Shown: one piece after another, positions 30,881 to 45,254 of the stretch
Layout of the letters: each line of letters begins with the position of its first letter
Position numbering within the stretch: position 1 is the stretch's first letter
Assembly (NCBI GenBank): GCA_963573385.1
Contig: CAUYLG010021625.1
Coordinates: forward strand, 1-64,000
Reading direction: 5' to 3'
Origin: Cacajao melanocephalus
Taxonomy: Eukaryota; Chordata; Mammalia; Primates; Pitheciidae
Length of the DNA stretch: 64,000 nucleotides
Program-made: the position numbers and the translations under genes
Notes under the pieces: generated by a model
Database searches by the model: none
What the model saw: only the letters and a program-made list of their open reading frames with translations
What the model was told of the DNA's origin: nothing

Positions 30881-33800
30881 CTGTCATCATGCACTGGCCT
30901 GTTGTATTGGCAGAATATGTTGATTCATAGATTGAACTTCTGGTCAAAAATATTACTAGCACCACCCTGCCTAAGGAGTTTTCAATATTATCATCACCAA
31001 ACCGTCTCTTTGAATTAGTCCTGAAAGCATATGATATGTCAGAAATTTATACCTTTAATTAATATATGAGTTTCCTAGCAGAAAACTGGATAGAAGTTAT
31101 TTTGCTGTCTAGGTAAAATTGGATGAGCTATAGAAAAAGAAAAGGAGAGAAAAAGGCTTTATGAGGCCTAATTGGGAAGAGAAGTTCGTAGTGGGGTACC
31201 CTGGTGCCTTATTTATATGTGATGCAGGGAGGAATGGGAGAAAGATCACATCAAGACAGTGGGTACCTGGAGTCAGGGATACTGAAAAGGAGGCTGTGGC
31301 AGGGAACTAACTGATAATTTTTGCTTTAAGATGACTCTAAAATGAAACTACTTTTAAACCATACTGCCCACACAGATACATTTCTCTTTTGAACTCCTTT
31401 TCCCACTCATTTTAATGCTCAATCTTATTTTGTCACGTGTCATTCAAATATTTGATAGGATATAGGAATATACCTTTTCTCATACTTCTTTTGAATGTTT
31501 TATAGTATTAACGTAAAACTATGCAGGGAATAGGGGTTCAATAAGTACTTGTTGAATGAATGAATGAATAAATGCTAAGATGGAAGGAATACGAAGTTAG
31601 AAAAGATAAAAGCATTAGTGATCCAAAGGTCCTAAAATGTGAATTTAACACAATACTTTTTGTACGAATCAATGCATAGATATATTTTGATGTTGTCTGA
31701 ATCCAAATTATATTTTTGAGACGGCACTTATGATCCTAAATTGCAAGTGATCTAACTATCTTGTTATAAGAGATAATGGGCTTCATGTAATTTCAGTACA
31801 TATTACAGCTCAGTGAGAGTGAAGAGACCTACTGGATAGTTACATGCATTATGTAAACTCTGAGCCATAAATGGCTTCTTTTTGTTCTGGGGAGCCAAGT
31901 TACAGAAGCACCTTCGCCTTCTGCTGAACACAGGGTTCTGCCCTGTCACTGAGAACAAAGATGCAGACTGCAGAACACTTTTGTGTGTAGAGGCCTAAAT
32001 GGCTGTAAAATGACTCAATTTCCAGATGAAATAACCAGGCTACTATTTCTCTTGGACAAAGTCTCAGTACATTCCTTTCTTCCCCTTAATCCCACTGACC
32101 AAAATATTCAGGTAAAACATTTCTAGGAATAGTTTGAAATGAGGATAATAACCATCCCCTTTTACCACACTCAATTTTTCCAGGAAAGATAATTTCTTTT
32201 TTAATTGATGCTTATTAAGAGCACTCTGCAGTTACTCCTTCCTCCAAATCAAATATCAAACTAAAAATATTAAAATCAGTCTGCATGTGTTCATAAAGTA
32301 AAACCTGTGAGTGTAATCCTTTGCATATGATTACCCAAAACAGATGTAAATGTGAGTGGGTGTAATATTGAACCAAATAATGATCTCTTTCTAAAAGGTT
32401 AAAGCATTTATGTTCGTCAGACCAAAAGAACCAAAGCTCCCTCCTTGCTTTGGTCTTGCCGTAACCCTTAAGGTGGTCTGCTGTGACATTATTTATTTGA
32501 AATGGGACAACCTATTTTAAAAATGACACATTAAAAGCCACATTCAATAAATGGAATCTATGCTGAAAGGTATTAATAATTTACAGTAGAAATAACTTAA
32601 TTACTTAGAAACAGCAGTTAACCTGACATGCCTTTGTTGCAATCCGTAATTAGGAAAAACAGGAAAGTTACAGAAAGAGCTGGGGATGGCAGTGACTTAA
32701 TATCAAAAACAATTTCTAAAGAAAAAGGTTTTCCTCAAGAAAGAGTGAGTCCTGTTGAGCCCGTGAACAAATATGGCTGAATAATTGAATTCCCTAAGTT
32801 TTTCAGCATCAAACATTACTGAAATATTTTGGCAAGAGAAACCTCAATAATGCTTCCATGGAATATATTTTTTAAGACAAAATGGCTTTCTGATGAACTC
32901 ACAATATAATTCAAGTTACTAAATGGATTAATGTTTTGTTTGGAATTAGAAAATATGAGCCAATTATCTTTTGCAAGACATTTTAAAGATAATTTTAGTT
33001 TCAAAGACTTATATGAAGACTTTTTTCTCTGAAGATAATTGGATACTGGAATATATAAGTAAAATAAATAAGTAAACAAGTAGAATAAAATAAAACAAAA
33101 CAAAAATATCATTAGTAGTGGAGGATAATTTTGTCTTACAACATGAGAGATAGAAAGTAGAGGCCACACATCCAAATAATTAAAACAGAAATTGGATACT
33201 TTCATCTGAACTGAAAGAGAACTTTGAATTTGACTGGTAGTATTAAAATGCACATTACATATGGGGATCAATAACTGGAATTGTGTTGATGTTTCATTGT
33301 CTCTAACCAGCCTTTGTTCTCAAGCTTATTCAAAGTAAAGTCAACAAAAAGGTTTACAATTTGTGCTATTCTTGACAGACTTCACCACAAGGTAAATAAT
33401 ATGACAATAATCAGTGAATGTCTAATTGTACCTGAACAATTTTGCTCCTTGAACAAAATCATGAACTGAGAAGCCCAGGTCTGCAGTTTGAGAAGGGAAG
33501 CTGATCTAAGATTTTGACAGAATGACTTACAAACTGAGTGGTTTGAATTTTTGAGGGAACAGAGAAAAATTTGGAAATTTTTGAAGAAAGGATAGACCGC
33601 ATTTGCATCCTTACATATGAGATTATACCTGTGAAGATAATTGGAGTACACAGGTAGGTCAGTATTGACGGTGCATTAATTAGAGCAGGCTTTGAATGGT
33701 TCTGAGTGACAGAAGCCTTCAGTATGTATGCCACTTAATTTTAAATTTTTAATCAAATGAGCAATTAAGGTGGCTCTATCCTAGAACTTAACTCTTATTA

Positions 33801-34739
33801 TTTACCAAAATTCTCAACTTTTGCTTATGTGATTGTTCAGTTTAAGTATGTCATTTTAATGATAAATAAAAGAAGTTGCTTTCCTTATTTATGATCTATA
33901 AAATGCTTTCCTCTATTTATTAGTTGTTACCGAGAAATAATTTCCTTTTTTATGTGGCTTTCTACATTTTCTGTCTTTAATTTAATTGCTCTGGCCAGCT
34001 GCTGTAATTCACTACATTGTGTGGATAGATGGAATAATTTCTCAAGTGGGGTCTGGATTGAAAATTAGGGAGAAACAAGGGTGCCACATTAACTTCTGGG
34101 ACAGATTATTAAACACAACTGTGGGTACCCAGGGATATCTGTGGTCAAACCTTTTCATGGCCAATGTTATTCACAAGGTTAGTGTGTCAAGAACCTTTCT
34201 TTTTGAAGATATATTCTGAATTATAATATCTCCAAATTTGTGCTACTGTTTCTAATGGTCAGAACCAGGACCATCAACAATGACCTGCTACATCTTATTA
34301 TCACCTTTGCAGATGATAATAAGATTTAAACCTTATTCACTTATTAAACATGAGCACTGTGTATATACCTATCCTACACAAGAAGCTGGGAACACAAAGA
34401 TCGTAAGGTGTGTCATGAGTTGCCTCTTTCAATTCTCATTTTACATGCCATTCTGCTAACCTGACTTCCAGCAGCGTTTATAAAACGAAGTAATAGATCT
34501 GCAAGGCTGATGTTTGGGGATAAAGAGGGAAGCCTCTCTCTCATAAGGCAAGCAAAAGGAAACCTCAAAAAAAGCACCACTGAACTCATAAACTTACAAA
34601 TTACTGATGGAATTGGAAAGCTCTTCATCTCAAGATGATAACTGTAAGGTATTGTGAGACAATCAGTAAAAGAATCAGTTATATGTCCTGTACTCTATTT
34701 ACTCAGAAAATCATATACATGTAAAACACCAAGACATTA
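30881..34739. other. About 3.9 kb mostly single-copy sequence, no gene seen
   Basis: Only a weak L2 3'-end piece ('ggttcaataagtacttgttg' plus GAAT repeats, about 31,525-31,575) and a short hairpin at 34,292-34,325 stand out. Open frames of up to 151 codons (minus, 32816-33271) have low-complexity hydrophobic or random composition and no domain. Confidence 0.4.
34292..34325. repeat. Perfect 12-bp hairpin
   Basis: 'atcttattatca' (34292-34303) and its exact reverse complement 'tgataataagat' (34314-34325) flank a 10-nt loop. Confidence 0.9.
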
Positions 34740-35520
34740 TCTTCTCTCAAACCTGACCTCTCTCCCTAATTCTAACTTATATAACAACAGCATTTGTAGT
34801 ACCCAAGTCACCTCCCCCAGTATTGGTCTTCAAGTCTTGTAGCGTCCACCACCCAAACAGCTCTTGAAATCTGTTGGCTCTTTTCTACCCTCACTGCCAT
34901 TGCAGTGGTTCGGGTCTTCACCTCTCTCTTCTGGATGACTGCACAGACTCAGGATTTCCTAACTGGCTCCATTTGTCTCCAGTGCCTCCCCATTTGGCCC
35001 ACTCTCCATGCAGAGTTGTCTTTTCAAAGGACAAATGTGACTGTGTCCCTTGCCTGTTTTAGATCCTTCCTTGACTCCTCATCAGTGATAGAATGTAGCC
35101 CTTCACAAGCGCATCTCATTCTGTCTTTTCATATTTATTTCCCATCTGTACTCAATGTACCCAGAGCATGTGATATCCTCTTCATACTTCTCTGCCCTTA
35201 GATGTATGACTCTATCTGTGTGGAATGCCTTTCACCTTGTTTTGCTTAAAGATGTTGCTCAGATTTTACATCATCTAATGATTTGGCTGTTTTCTCCAGG
35301 CAGAGCACATTGCAATCTTCTCTGTGCTACCAAGGTACTTTGTATGTGTTTTTAATTTAATTAATCATTTTATCTTTTAATTATTTGGTTGCACTTTGTT
35401 TTTCTCTTCTACATACTAAACTATTGGAAGGTAGGGACTATCTTATTTATTATTATATCTCCAGGCTTAGCACATTGACTGATCCAGAATTGTCATTCAA
35501 TAGATGTTTGCTGAATGAAG
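34740..35520 (+). mobile_element. L2, about 0.8 kb including 3' end
   Basis: 'gactgtgtcccttgcctg', 'gtggaatgcctttcacc', 'ttggaaggtagggactatc', 'atctccaggcttagcac' and 'gtttgctgaatgaa' run in L2 order. Confidence 0.7.
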
Positions 35521-35609
35521 AAACCAGAGTTGATATTTATTTATTAGGTTTGTACGAGATATGGCATCATCAGAAATGTGCTGATTATGCACGATATTGA
35601 CAACAGTAA

Positions 35610-35760
35610 CATAACCAGAATTTTCTTAGCGCTTTGTACTCCGCAGAGGAAAGCCATGGGTATACATCTAATTTGCTTGAATTCTGGAGATGAAGTAGTA
35701 TAATTCCCCAAAATACTGGATGAGAAAATTGTACACGGCTCAGAAGGACAATGTATTCTT
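35610..35760 (-). mobile_element. MIR fragment (weak)
   Basis: 'agtagtataattccccaaaat' and 'gatgagaaaattgtacacgg' resemble reverse MIR. Confidence 0.45.
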
Positions 35761-35924
35761 TGACATGAGCCATGAAAGCTTTCAAAACAAAAATATAAAT
35801 TCTCCTCGCCTCTGGGCTATTCTCCCTCGTCTCTTTCCTACAAGAGATTACATTTTTTCCTTCTGTATACATATTTTTAGAGCACTCTGCTGTTAGGAAG
35901 TATTCTGAAACTTCTAGTTAACTT

Positions 35925-36005
35925 ATTTAGATTTCAGTGTTCTTATCTGTATAATGAGGCTAATGGTACTAAGCTGTTCTCCCAGGGATGTTTGATTAAA
36001 TATGT
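35925..36005 (+). mobile_element. MIR fragment (weak)
   Basis: 'gtgttcttatctgtataatgag' and 'aatggtactaagctgttc' fit the MIR middle. Confidence 0.45.
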
Positions 36006-36428
36006 TTCTTTACATTGCACAGGCTCTGCATACATCAGCAAGTATTTTCAAAATAAAATATTCTATATGCACAGAAAATAGTTTCATTTGGCATTGTTTT
36101 AAAAGCAAGCACATGTCCAAGAGGGAACGTTTGCCCCATCAGCAAACATTTCAAAATAGATCTAAGGTAAAAATTGTTATGACTGCAGTGAATGTTTTAT
36201 TTGAGATTGATAAGATAGGCAAGTATTTCAAAACATCTCCACCCAAAATTTTTAATGGGAAAAGCAAGGCTTGGTGGAATACGCTAATTTTTTCTATGCT
36301 CAGAATGTTAGGTATTATAGATTTTCTAATATTTTTTATTCCCAGACAGTCCCCTGTCGTACTGTATATTCTTAGAATGCCTTCTTTGCCACTTCAAGTA
36401 GAAATAGAGCCCCAAATTCCTGATGTAA

Positions 36429-36627
<199 letters not shown>

Positions 36628-36936
36628 CTTTCCTGTCATTTCATACACTGACAAGGACTGCATTGATCTCCCTCCCTCATAGGCACAGCTACACTGGCTT
36701 GGGTGGACAGAATCCCCTTTTCCATAACTTGAATTTTTTTCTCCATCTGACCTTTGCATCACTTCCACCACTTTTTATGACAACCACAAGTTTCTTTCTC
36801 AGCAATAGGTGGACTCAAACAGGCAGAGGGGAGAAGCCAGTAAAGAAGAAGAAATAAATGAAAACCAAAGAGAAATTTAAACAAAATATATCCTGAAATG
36901 CTTCTGAGATGCTGAAAATGGTAGAATAAATTTAGA

Positions 36937-37213
<277 letters not shown>

Positions 37214-37555
37214 AAATTTAAACTTTTTAAAAAGAAATCATCAGGTAATATTTTATCTCACACCTTATTATCTTTTCTACACCTGGATTTAGTTGTTGAT
37301 AGGTGAATAGATGAATGCTTCCTTCAGTAAAGTTGGTTAAAAATAACTGCAGTCTAGTTAATAGCACATGCAAAAGTTCTGACTCCAGGAACTAGAGTTT
37401 AGGTTCCTTATGGGATTTCATACCTGCACTGTAAGACCAATTCTGAACTTTTAACAGAATAACATATTTTGTGTTTTGGCCACTGTTAATCTGAGTGTTC
37501 TAATTTTACAGTTGAACTGAATCCTAACTGATACAAGGAATTTCTTTCCTCTCTA

Positions 37556-37804
<249 letters not shown>

Positions 37805-38366
37805 TCAAGAACATGGTGTTCTGTTATTTACTTGCTTTTCCTTTTCCTATCAAATGAGTGAGAACAAGTTTACATTCTGATAATCAACTCTTAAACAAGA
37901 TCAACTTCTTCAGCATTGTACAGGAGGAGCTTGCTCTCTGAGAGATATTTATGTGGTTGGCCTCTTTCCGTAGGTTTCATCTGGACCAGGTCTAATTTGG
38001 TATCTGGAGCACTGGTAGGATTCTCCAGAGAATGCCTTGCTCTGGGCAGGTGAGTGTCAATCTCATTGTGTCATAATTGCAAGGGGATTTTGTGGGTTAG
38101 GGAGCAAGTTCCCAGCTAGCACTTTGAGTACTGGGCTTAGCTCCTGCAGAGATAAAGCTGGCCTGGGCTGTGTGTGTTGTCAGGTCTTAAGCCAAGATAA
38201 GCAGAACTGGGCTGTCACTACAGCTCCCATGCCAGAGGGAGAACTAAGACATAAAGCAGTTATAGGGACAGGGCTGAGGCAGAGGTTAAGGAAGAACGGC
38301 AGATCAAAGGGCATCAGAATGCCAGGGCTAAACGACTCAGGTCTGCAGCAAGACCAACTCCAAGGC

Positions 38367-38420
38367 CCTAATGCATGTACACTGTCTACATGGGGTTCCT
38401 AATGCATGTATACTGTCTAC
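38367..38420. repeat. 23-bp direct repeat
   Basis: 'cctaatgcatgta(c/t)actgtctac' occurs at about 38367 and 38398, period 31. Confidence 0.9.
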
Positions 38421-38494
38421 CTTGGTCAGAAACCTGACAGGGATAAAGCTACTGGCAAAAGCTCATCACTTTCTAAAGCAAAAATGGGTAAAAG

Positions 38495-38640
38495 AAAGTC
38501 TTCTGTACCTCAATTTTTTCATCCGTAAAACTGGGACTAATAATAACTAGCTTATAGGTATTCCATCATGGATTAAAGTTTAAAAATTTATGTGCAAGGA
38601 ATTTACAAACTGTGGGGAGTTATACAAATGTAAATTATTG
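38495..38640 (+). mobile_element. MIR
   Basis: 'gtacctcaattttttcatccg', 'aaaactgggactaataata' and 'gtgcaaggaatttacaaac' follow MIR. Confidence 0.75.
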
Positions 38641-39959
38641 TGACTATCTGGGGAGAAGCATGGCAGCAATTTAACTGTGCAGTGCAAATCTCCATAGCAT
38701 TTAAGATGAGATGAATATAATTCATTCACTTGAAATGAAAAGGGATAGATTTACAAAATCAAGAAATAATTAGTAGATTTGTAATCTGGTCAGGAAACTT
38801 GTGTCAGAGAGATCCTGTGTTCTTATTTTAGAAAAATGCAAGTCTTTCTAAAGAGATCATGTCATAGCTTTGTTTAGTTTTTAATCATTTCATGGGTAAT
38901 ATGGTTTATCTTAAGGAAGCCACAATTCTTAAAAGCACAGTTTATGATCCACCAGAATCCAGCATCAAGAGTGGCCAAATTGGGAATTATTGAACATTGT
39001 GCGTTGTTCAAGACAACCATTAGCAATCAAATACAAGAGTCAGGGGTGCTTGCTTTTTTGCCATAAAAGCAGCATTGGGGCATATAGGTTTACAATTGTG
39101 TTTGTTGTAATAAACTGCATTTTATGGGCAACAGGTGTAGCTGACATATCCTAGATTGTGTGAGGCTGTGCTCTAAGGCTGGCTCTAAAGGGATTTGGAA
39201 AGATTTATGAGATTGAGTGACAGCCAAGGTGAGTCTTGAAAATGACTTTTTAAGATGTCATTTTGGTGAATGACAGGTTATGCTTACTAAAAAACAGTAA
39301 GTTTACTCACAACAGTAAGGAGCTTATCTTTAACTGATAGTGAGGCTGTTTAGTGGGGGGAAAGTGCGTTATTTAATTAGAAATCGCTAAATTTTGGACA
39401 GTCAGTGAATCTAACTGGCTCTGAACGTGTGGCCTTTCTCAGCCATTCAGAATCACTTCTTCCCCTAGCCAAAGGCCATAGGTTTCTTCAAACAGGGTTG
39501 CAATCTACTCATACTGTTTAAAACAGAATGTGTTCTTAATGTCTTTTCTAACTATAACAATTACTTTGAAGACAAAGAAATCAGCTATGCTTCAAAGGAA
39601 AAGAGAGAGGTGGGGGAAAAAAAAAAGCAAGAGAATTTATTCCATGCTCTTGGCAAGTGAGCTTCTTTTTCTCTGGCCTCCCCTTTACCAGCCATCCTGC
39701 CCAGGGGCCCCCATAGCAGCTCCTCTCCCCTAGGTAAATCATTTAATCTCTGCTCTCCTCTCATGTTTCAGATCAGTCAGCTACACTCACAAAGGCTGTA
39801 AACATTCAAATTAAGCATTTTCAGGGGGAATAAGGAGCATTGTTTTCTTTGATTTTTGTTTGCTGTTAAGTACAATATTGTAATAACTTTAAATAAAAAA
39901 TTTGGAGGAAAATGGCCTATAATTCTTCTTAAAATAATTGTTAATTTTATTTCATTGTT
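38641..39959. other. Single-copy-looking DNA, no gene seen
   Basis: No exon or clear repeat. Confidence 0.4.
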
Positions 39960-40170
39960 GTTCATTCATTTATTTGACAAATATTAGTATGTATTGAGAG
40001 GCTCCTATAGAACGGGCTGTATTCCAAACACTGGGGATAGAGCAGGGAACAAACAACCCTGACCTCATGGAGTTTTCCTTTGAATGTGGAGAGAGAGAAA
40101 ATAAAGAAATAAGTAAATATGTCAGATGATATCAGGTTCTAAAGAGAAGAATAAAACAGGGTAAACATTG
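39960..40170 (-). mobile_element. L2 3' end
   Basis: 'gttcattcatttatttgac', 'ccaaacactggggatagagc', 'gacctcatggag' and 'gtcagatgatatcaggttc' are reverse L2 3' end in order. Confidence 0.85.
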
Positions 40171-41064
40171 AAATGTGGGGGTTGGGTGAGGAAGCTGTAA
40201 TTTCCTTTCTATCTTTTCCCAAACACACATGTCCTTACTCTGTACATTGTAAGACCATGCATTCTTCCCCGTGAAAAAAATGTAAAAACAAACACAAAAC
40301 AAAACAAAAACCTCAGCAAAACCCAATAAGTAAAAACCCCAACTCAAAAATGTATATTTGGTGATAATGGTCTGAAGGTAATATTTTTTCATTGCATTCA
40401 TGTGACATTTAATGCAACTAACACTAGCAAGAGTCTTGTACTAACTCTTAAAGTAGAAAATTGGGGGAAACGGATAGAATTGATAAGAAAGCATCAAATA
40501 AGAGAGGAAACTGGGAAGGAACAGAGGAGAAAAAATTCTAGTTATTAAAATGTTTGCACTTACACATCCAACTCTGAGAATTTTTGGCAAGACCGGATTA
40601 GGGTAGAGAAACCCGGAGATAAAATTAGAAACAAATCAAGTAAGATTAAAAGCAGTTTGTTATTTCAAAGTTAACAGTCTTAGCTAACTTGTGTGTAGTT
40701 GATTGTTTGTTTCTGTTTTAAACTTCCTGGGCTCCCTCTTTCATTCTCTTGTCATGGAAAACAGGCAAGGATTTATAAATGGGAGGTCCTGCCTACCTAG
40801 AGATGACAGGACTATTAGCAACGTGAGAGATAGAGAAACATCTTGATTGAGGTCTAAAATAGAGGATACTAACCTCTGATTTTAGCTCTGCCAAGAATCC
40901 ACTTCAGGTTGGAAATGGGTGGTCCAATTCTCCCTTCCCTTTTTGAATGGAAGTATACTTGTATATGGATACTTTAAGTGAAAATAATGGTCTTAATTGC
41001 TGCACGAGAAATTCAAGAGCCTCATTTACTATGGGAGCCCATGTGGACAAACAGAATGAGCTCA
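40171..41064. other. Single-copy-looking DNA, no gene seen
   Basis: No exon or clear repeat. Confidence 0.4.
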
Positions 41065-41155
41065 GCATTTGCAGTAGGCAGATTTGGATTTGAATTCCAT
41101 TTCTACCAGGTACTTACTGTGTAACCTTAGGCAATTCAATTTCCTTGGTCCTGGC
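41065..41155 (+). mobile_element. MIR fragment
   Basis: 'gatttggatttgaattcc', 'ggtacttactgtgtaacc' and 'taggcaattcaatttcc' match MIR. Confidence 0.7.
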
Positions 41156-41399
41156 TACTAGCTGGTGGGACATTTCTGTTGTTTAAAATTATATACATTC
41201 AAGGGCTTAATCCTGAATTAGATTAAACTGTGTGAAATTGCCATTTTGAAGCTTAAAGATGTTCAGATACTAGCAATTTCATATGGTACAGCTTGGTATA
41301 TGGTGGATGCTCAATTAATAGTAGCCATATTATTGCCATGTTCATTCAATATTTTAATGATTTATCTACTTGAAAGTACAAACATGTTTTTAACTTAAA

Positions 41400-41711
41400 A
41401 ATTTTTTTTTAGAGACAAAGTCTTGCTCTCTCACCCAGACTGGAGTGCAGTGGTAAGATCATAGCTCACTACAGCCTCAGATTTCTGGGAATCAAGTGAT
41501 TCTCCTGCCTTAGCCTCCTAAGTAGTGATTGGCAGGGACTACAATTGTGTACCACCATGCCTGGCTAATTTTTTGTTTTTTTAGATATAGGGTCTCGCTT
41601 TGTTGCCTAGGCTGGTCTTGAAATCCTGGCCTCAAGCGATCCTCCTGCCCTAGCCTGCCAAAGCTCTGGCATAACAGAGCTCCTGCCCTAGCCTCCCAAA
41701 GCTCTGGCATA

Positions 41712-41714
<3 letters not shown>
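41400..41714 (-). mobile_element. Alu (J-type), antisense, with 38-bp terminal tandem duplication
   Basis: Old reverse Alu with an interrupted linker ('gtgattggcaggg' inserted). Its 5'-monomer end is duplicated: 'ctcctgccctagcctgccaaag' at 41642 recurs at 41680. Confidence 0.85.
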
Positions 41715-42150
<436 letters not shown>

Positions 42151-42212
42151 CAAAACATATACATATTGATGAAGACCTTTAGACATCCAAAGAACAATTA
42201 CATAACAGACTT

Positions 42213-42740
42213 TATTATTTTTTAAAATAACAGCTTTATTGAGATATAATTCACATTTTGTAAAGTATGCAATGCAGTGCTGTATTTACAGAATTGTGCT
42301 ACTATCTAATTTTATAGTATTTTTATCACCCCAAAAGAAACTCTGTACCTATTAGCAGTCACTCCCTGTTCCCTTCTCCTAGTTCCTAGAAATTACTAAT
42401 CTACTTTCTGTATCTATGGGTTTGCCTATTCTGGACATTTAATATAAATGGAATTAGATAATATGTGACCTTTATGATAGACTTCTTTCACTTAGCATAA
42501 TGTTTTCAAGGTTTGTACATGTTGCAGCAGGTATTGGTATTTCATTCCTTTTTATGATAAAATAATATTCCATTATATAAGTATACCACATTTTGTTTAT
42601 TTGTTAGTTGATGGGCATTTGGATTGTTTCCACTTCTGGCTATTATAATAATGCTTCTGTGAACATTTATATACAAATTTTTGTGTAGAAGTATGTTTTC
42701 AATTCTTTTGAGAATGGAATTGCTGGGTCATATGATAACT
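42213..42740 (-). mobile_element. L1M 3'-UTR fragment
   Basis: 'cagctttattgagatataattc', 'cacttagcataatgttttc', 'aataatattccattatata' and 'ttgagaatggaattgctggg' are reverse L1M 3' region in order. Confidence 0.85.
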
Positions 42741-42751
42741 ATATATTTAAC

Positions 42752-42803
42752 ATTTTCTTTATTTTAAACAGCAAAACTATTTTCTTTATTTTAAACAGCA
42801 AAA
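42752..42803. repeat. 25-bp tandem duplication
   Basis: 'attttctttattttaaacag' plus 'caaaa' occurs at 42752 and 42779. Confidence 0.9.
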
Positions 42804-42853
42804 AAGTGGGCAATTCCTGGGAGAAAATGTAAGAAGTGCTTGAGGCATGTTCC

Positions 42854-42854
<1 letters not shown>

Positions 42855-42886
<32 letters not shown>
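42855..42886. repeat. (TG)n microsatellite
   Basis: About sixteen uninterrupted TG units. Confidence 0.97.
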
Positions 42887-42888
<2 letters not shown>

Positions 42889-43130
42889 TTCTTGCCAGAA
42901 AGCAAGAAAACACCCCTTAGTTTGCACTAATGTTTTTTCATGCAGTGATTTTGACCATTATTTTCATGAAAAGTAGCCATATAAAAGTATGTTTGTTTTC
43001 AAAAGAGGGAGGGAGAATTGGACTACCCGTTACCAACCTGGAGTGGATTCTTGGCAGAGCTAAAATCAGAGCTTAGCATCCTCTATTTTAGACTTCAATT
43101 AAGGTGTTTTTCCATCTGTCATGTTTCTAA

Positions 43131-43178
43131 TACACACACACTCTCTCACACACACACACACAGACACACACACACAGT
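43131..43178. repeat. Imperfect (CA)n microsatellite
   Basis: CA run broken by CTCTCT and CAGA interruptions. It is the complementary dinucleotide to the TG run 250 bp upstream. Confidence 0.95.
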
Positions 43179-43224
43179 GCAACTGAAAGAACTACCAATG
43201 GTCAAACCTATAATAATTAGAACA

Positions 43225-43850
43225 GCAAAGGAAATAGCCTAGTAATAGATTGCAACCCAAAACAGAAAACAAATATATATTGGCCCATAGTGATATAGAT
43301 AAATGATGGAATTAACAAATACAAGGAAAAGAAGACACAAATCTTCTTTAAAGAATTCCTTCTAAAGAATTCCCTCCTTAATTGATATTGTGTATCCTTT
43401 GATATAACGTGATGAAAAGGGACCCATGTGGTGTTCTTCCCCGAGACCCATAATCCCAATTTAATAATGAGAAAATATAAATTCAAATTGAAGGATATTC
43501 TACAAAATATCCCACAAGTACTCTTCAAAACTGCTAAGGTTATGAAAAATAAGGAAAGACTGAGAAACTGAGGAGACTAAGGACACTCTGACTAAATGCA
43601 TGGTGGTATCCTGGGTGGGCATCCTGAAATAGAAAACGGACATTAGTGGAAAACCTGATAAAATCTAAATAAAATCTGGAGTGTTAGTTAATAGTAATGC
43701 ACCAGTGTTGATTTCTAAATTTTGACAAATGTACTACTGTAATGTAAGGTGTTAACATTAGTGCAGACTGAGGGATATTCAGACACTCTCTGTACTATCT
43801 TTGCAATTTTACTGTAAATCTAAAATTATTCCAAAATAAAGTTTATTTAA
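43225..43850 (+). mobile_element. Old L1 3' end (L1M-type)
   Basis: 'ggacattagtggaaaacctg', 'gttttgacaaatgtac'-like sequence, 'ctctctgtactatctttgc' and 'aattattccaaaataaagttt' match a known L1M 3' terminus with polyadenylation signal. Confidence 0.65.
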
Positions 43851-44799
43851 TAAATAAACCAATTACATATAAATGTAAACAGTACATCTTAATTGAACAG
43901 TATTTGCCAAAATACAATTATTTAGTGAAAAAAATGTAGTGAGGATAAGAATGGTTATTCAGGTAATTCGGATAAAAGAATTTGTTATTGAGAATGAATG
44001 TTGAGATTTATCTAAACCGGTGGTCCACATGGATTAAATTCACCAAAGAATTACTTATCTTTCTATCAAACCATCTAAAGTTACAAGATTGATTGGCTAA
44101 AGCAACAGCTGCTACTGCAGCAACGAAGATTTTTAGCATTTGATCCCCAGCACTGAGCACTTAGGGCACAGTTCTCTTGTCTTTTTATGTAGATTACCTT
44201 ATCCCTTCTCTTAAGCAGTATCACGTTTACCAAATTAGTGAGTTAGTGTTACATCCAGGAAGATATTAATTTACCCTGGCCTCTTTTACCTGGAGTTGCT
44301 AAAATATACTTTACACATGCTTACTGGTTGATTTCATTCCTAGTCTAGGACTCAGCTAACACAGGAACAGTGATGATTCCCAAATCTCTATCCTTACCTT
44401 CCTCTTGAGTTTCAGCTTTGTACATATGACTCTTTTCTGTACATAAATTGGCTGTCCCATTGGTACCACAATGGAAACATTCCCAAAGTCAAGCATGACC
44501 CTTTCTACCTTTCATTCCTATTAAAATTGTTTCCCCACCTATATTCTTTTCTTCAGTGTTAACAATTATTCATCATTCAGGGCCAAAAAGAAACCTGGGA
44601 ATCCTCCAAGTGACTTCCAGTGGCATCCTGCTATAGACACTTGTTGCTCAATCTCAGCCTTGATTTTTAGGTCAAGGACTGAACTCATTGCCTGCTAATT
44701 GATTTTTTACCTTGATCTTACCTTTTGTTTCTGCCCAGTCTCCCATCCAGCTAGGTGCAATTATTGAAGTTGAAATCATCTATGTAGAAGTGATTGTTT
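43851..44799. other. Single-copy-looking DNA, possible L2 remnants
   Basis: No exon. 44,520-44,760 has L2-like words ('gaaacctgggaatcctcc') but is too diverged to assign. Confidence 0.35.
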
Positions 44800-44802
44800 A
44801 AG

Positions 44803-45027
44803 CCAAGGGTCAACAAATGTTTTCTATAATGGGCCAGATAGTAAGTAGTCTAGGCTTTGCAGACCATATGGTCTGTCTAACTATTCAACTCTACTGTGGG
44901 TGAGTAGTAGAAACAGCTGTAGACAATATGTAAATAAATGAATGTAGCTGTGTTTCAATAAAAATTTACAAAAACAGGCAGTGAGTGGATCAGATTTGGC
45001 CAGGGGGCTATCCTTTACCAATGCCTG
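44803..45027 (+). mobile_element. hAT-type MER element, sense
   Basis: 'gggtcaacaaatgttttct', 'gggccagatagtaagtag', 'ggctttgcagaccatatgg', 'tttcaataaaaatttac' and the terminus 'taccaatgcctg' are nearly complete. Same family as 7155-7362. Confidence 0.85.
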
Positions 45028-45201
45028 ATTTAAGCCATTGGATTGGATGAGATTGCTTGTGTCAGGAGCCTGAGAAAGCCAGGGGGCTCCTGATAGAATC
45101 CAGAGGAATATCAGCACTAAAGGAGTTGTCTAGGGAAGAGAATTCAATGAAGGAGAACGTGTAGACAAAGAGATTGGGAGAAAATTAAGAGTGTAGATTT
45201 C

Positions 45202-45254
45202 TCCCTTCTTTTTCAATACTCTTACACTTCTGGGACGCAGACTTGAAAGACTAG
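45202..45254 (+). repeat. Local duplication block 1, copy A
   Basis: A 53-bp block ending 'gacttgaaagactag' that matches 46971-47023 at about 48 of 53 positions in the same orientation. Confidence 0.9.

Noticed and set aside
32816..33271. 151-codon minus-strand frame
   Set aside because: Low-complexity phenylalanine/leucine/tyrosine stretch, no motif, no splice or promoter context.
42752..42803. 'ttattttaaacag' acceptor-like sequence repeated twice
   Set aside because: It is a local tandem duplication at the edge of an L1 fragment, with no downstream coding frame.
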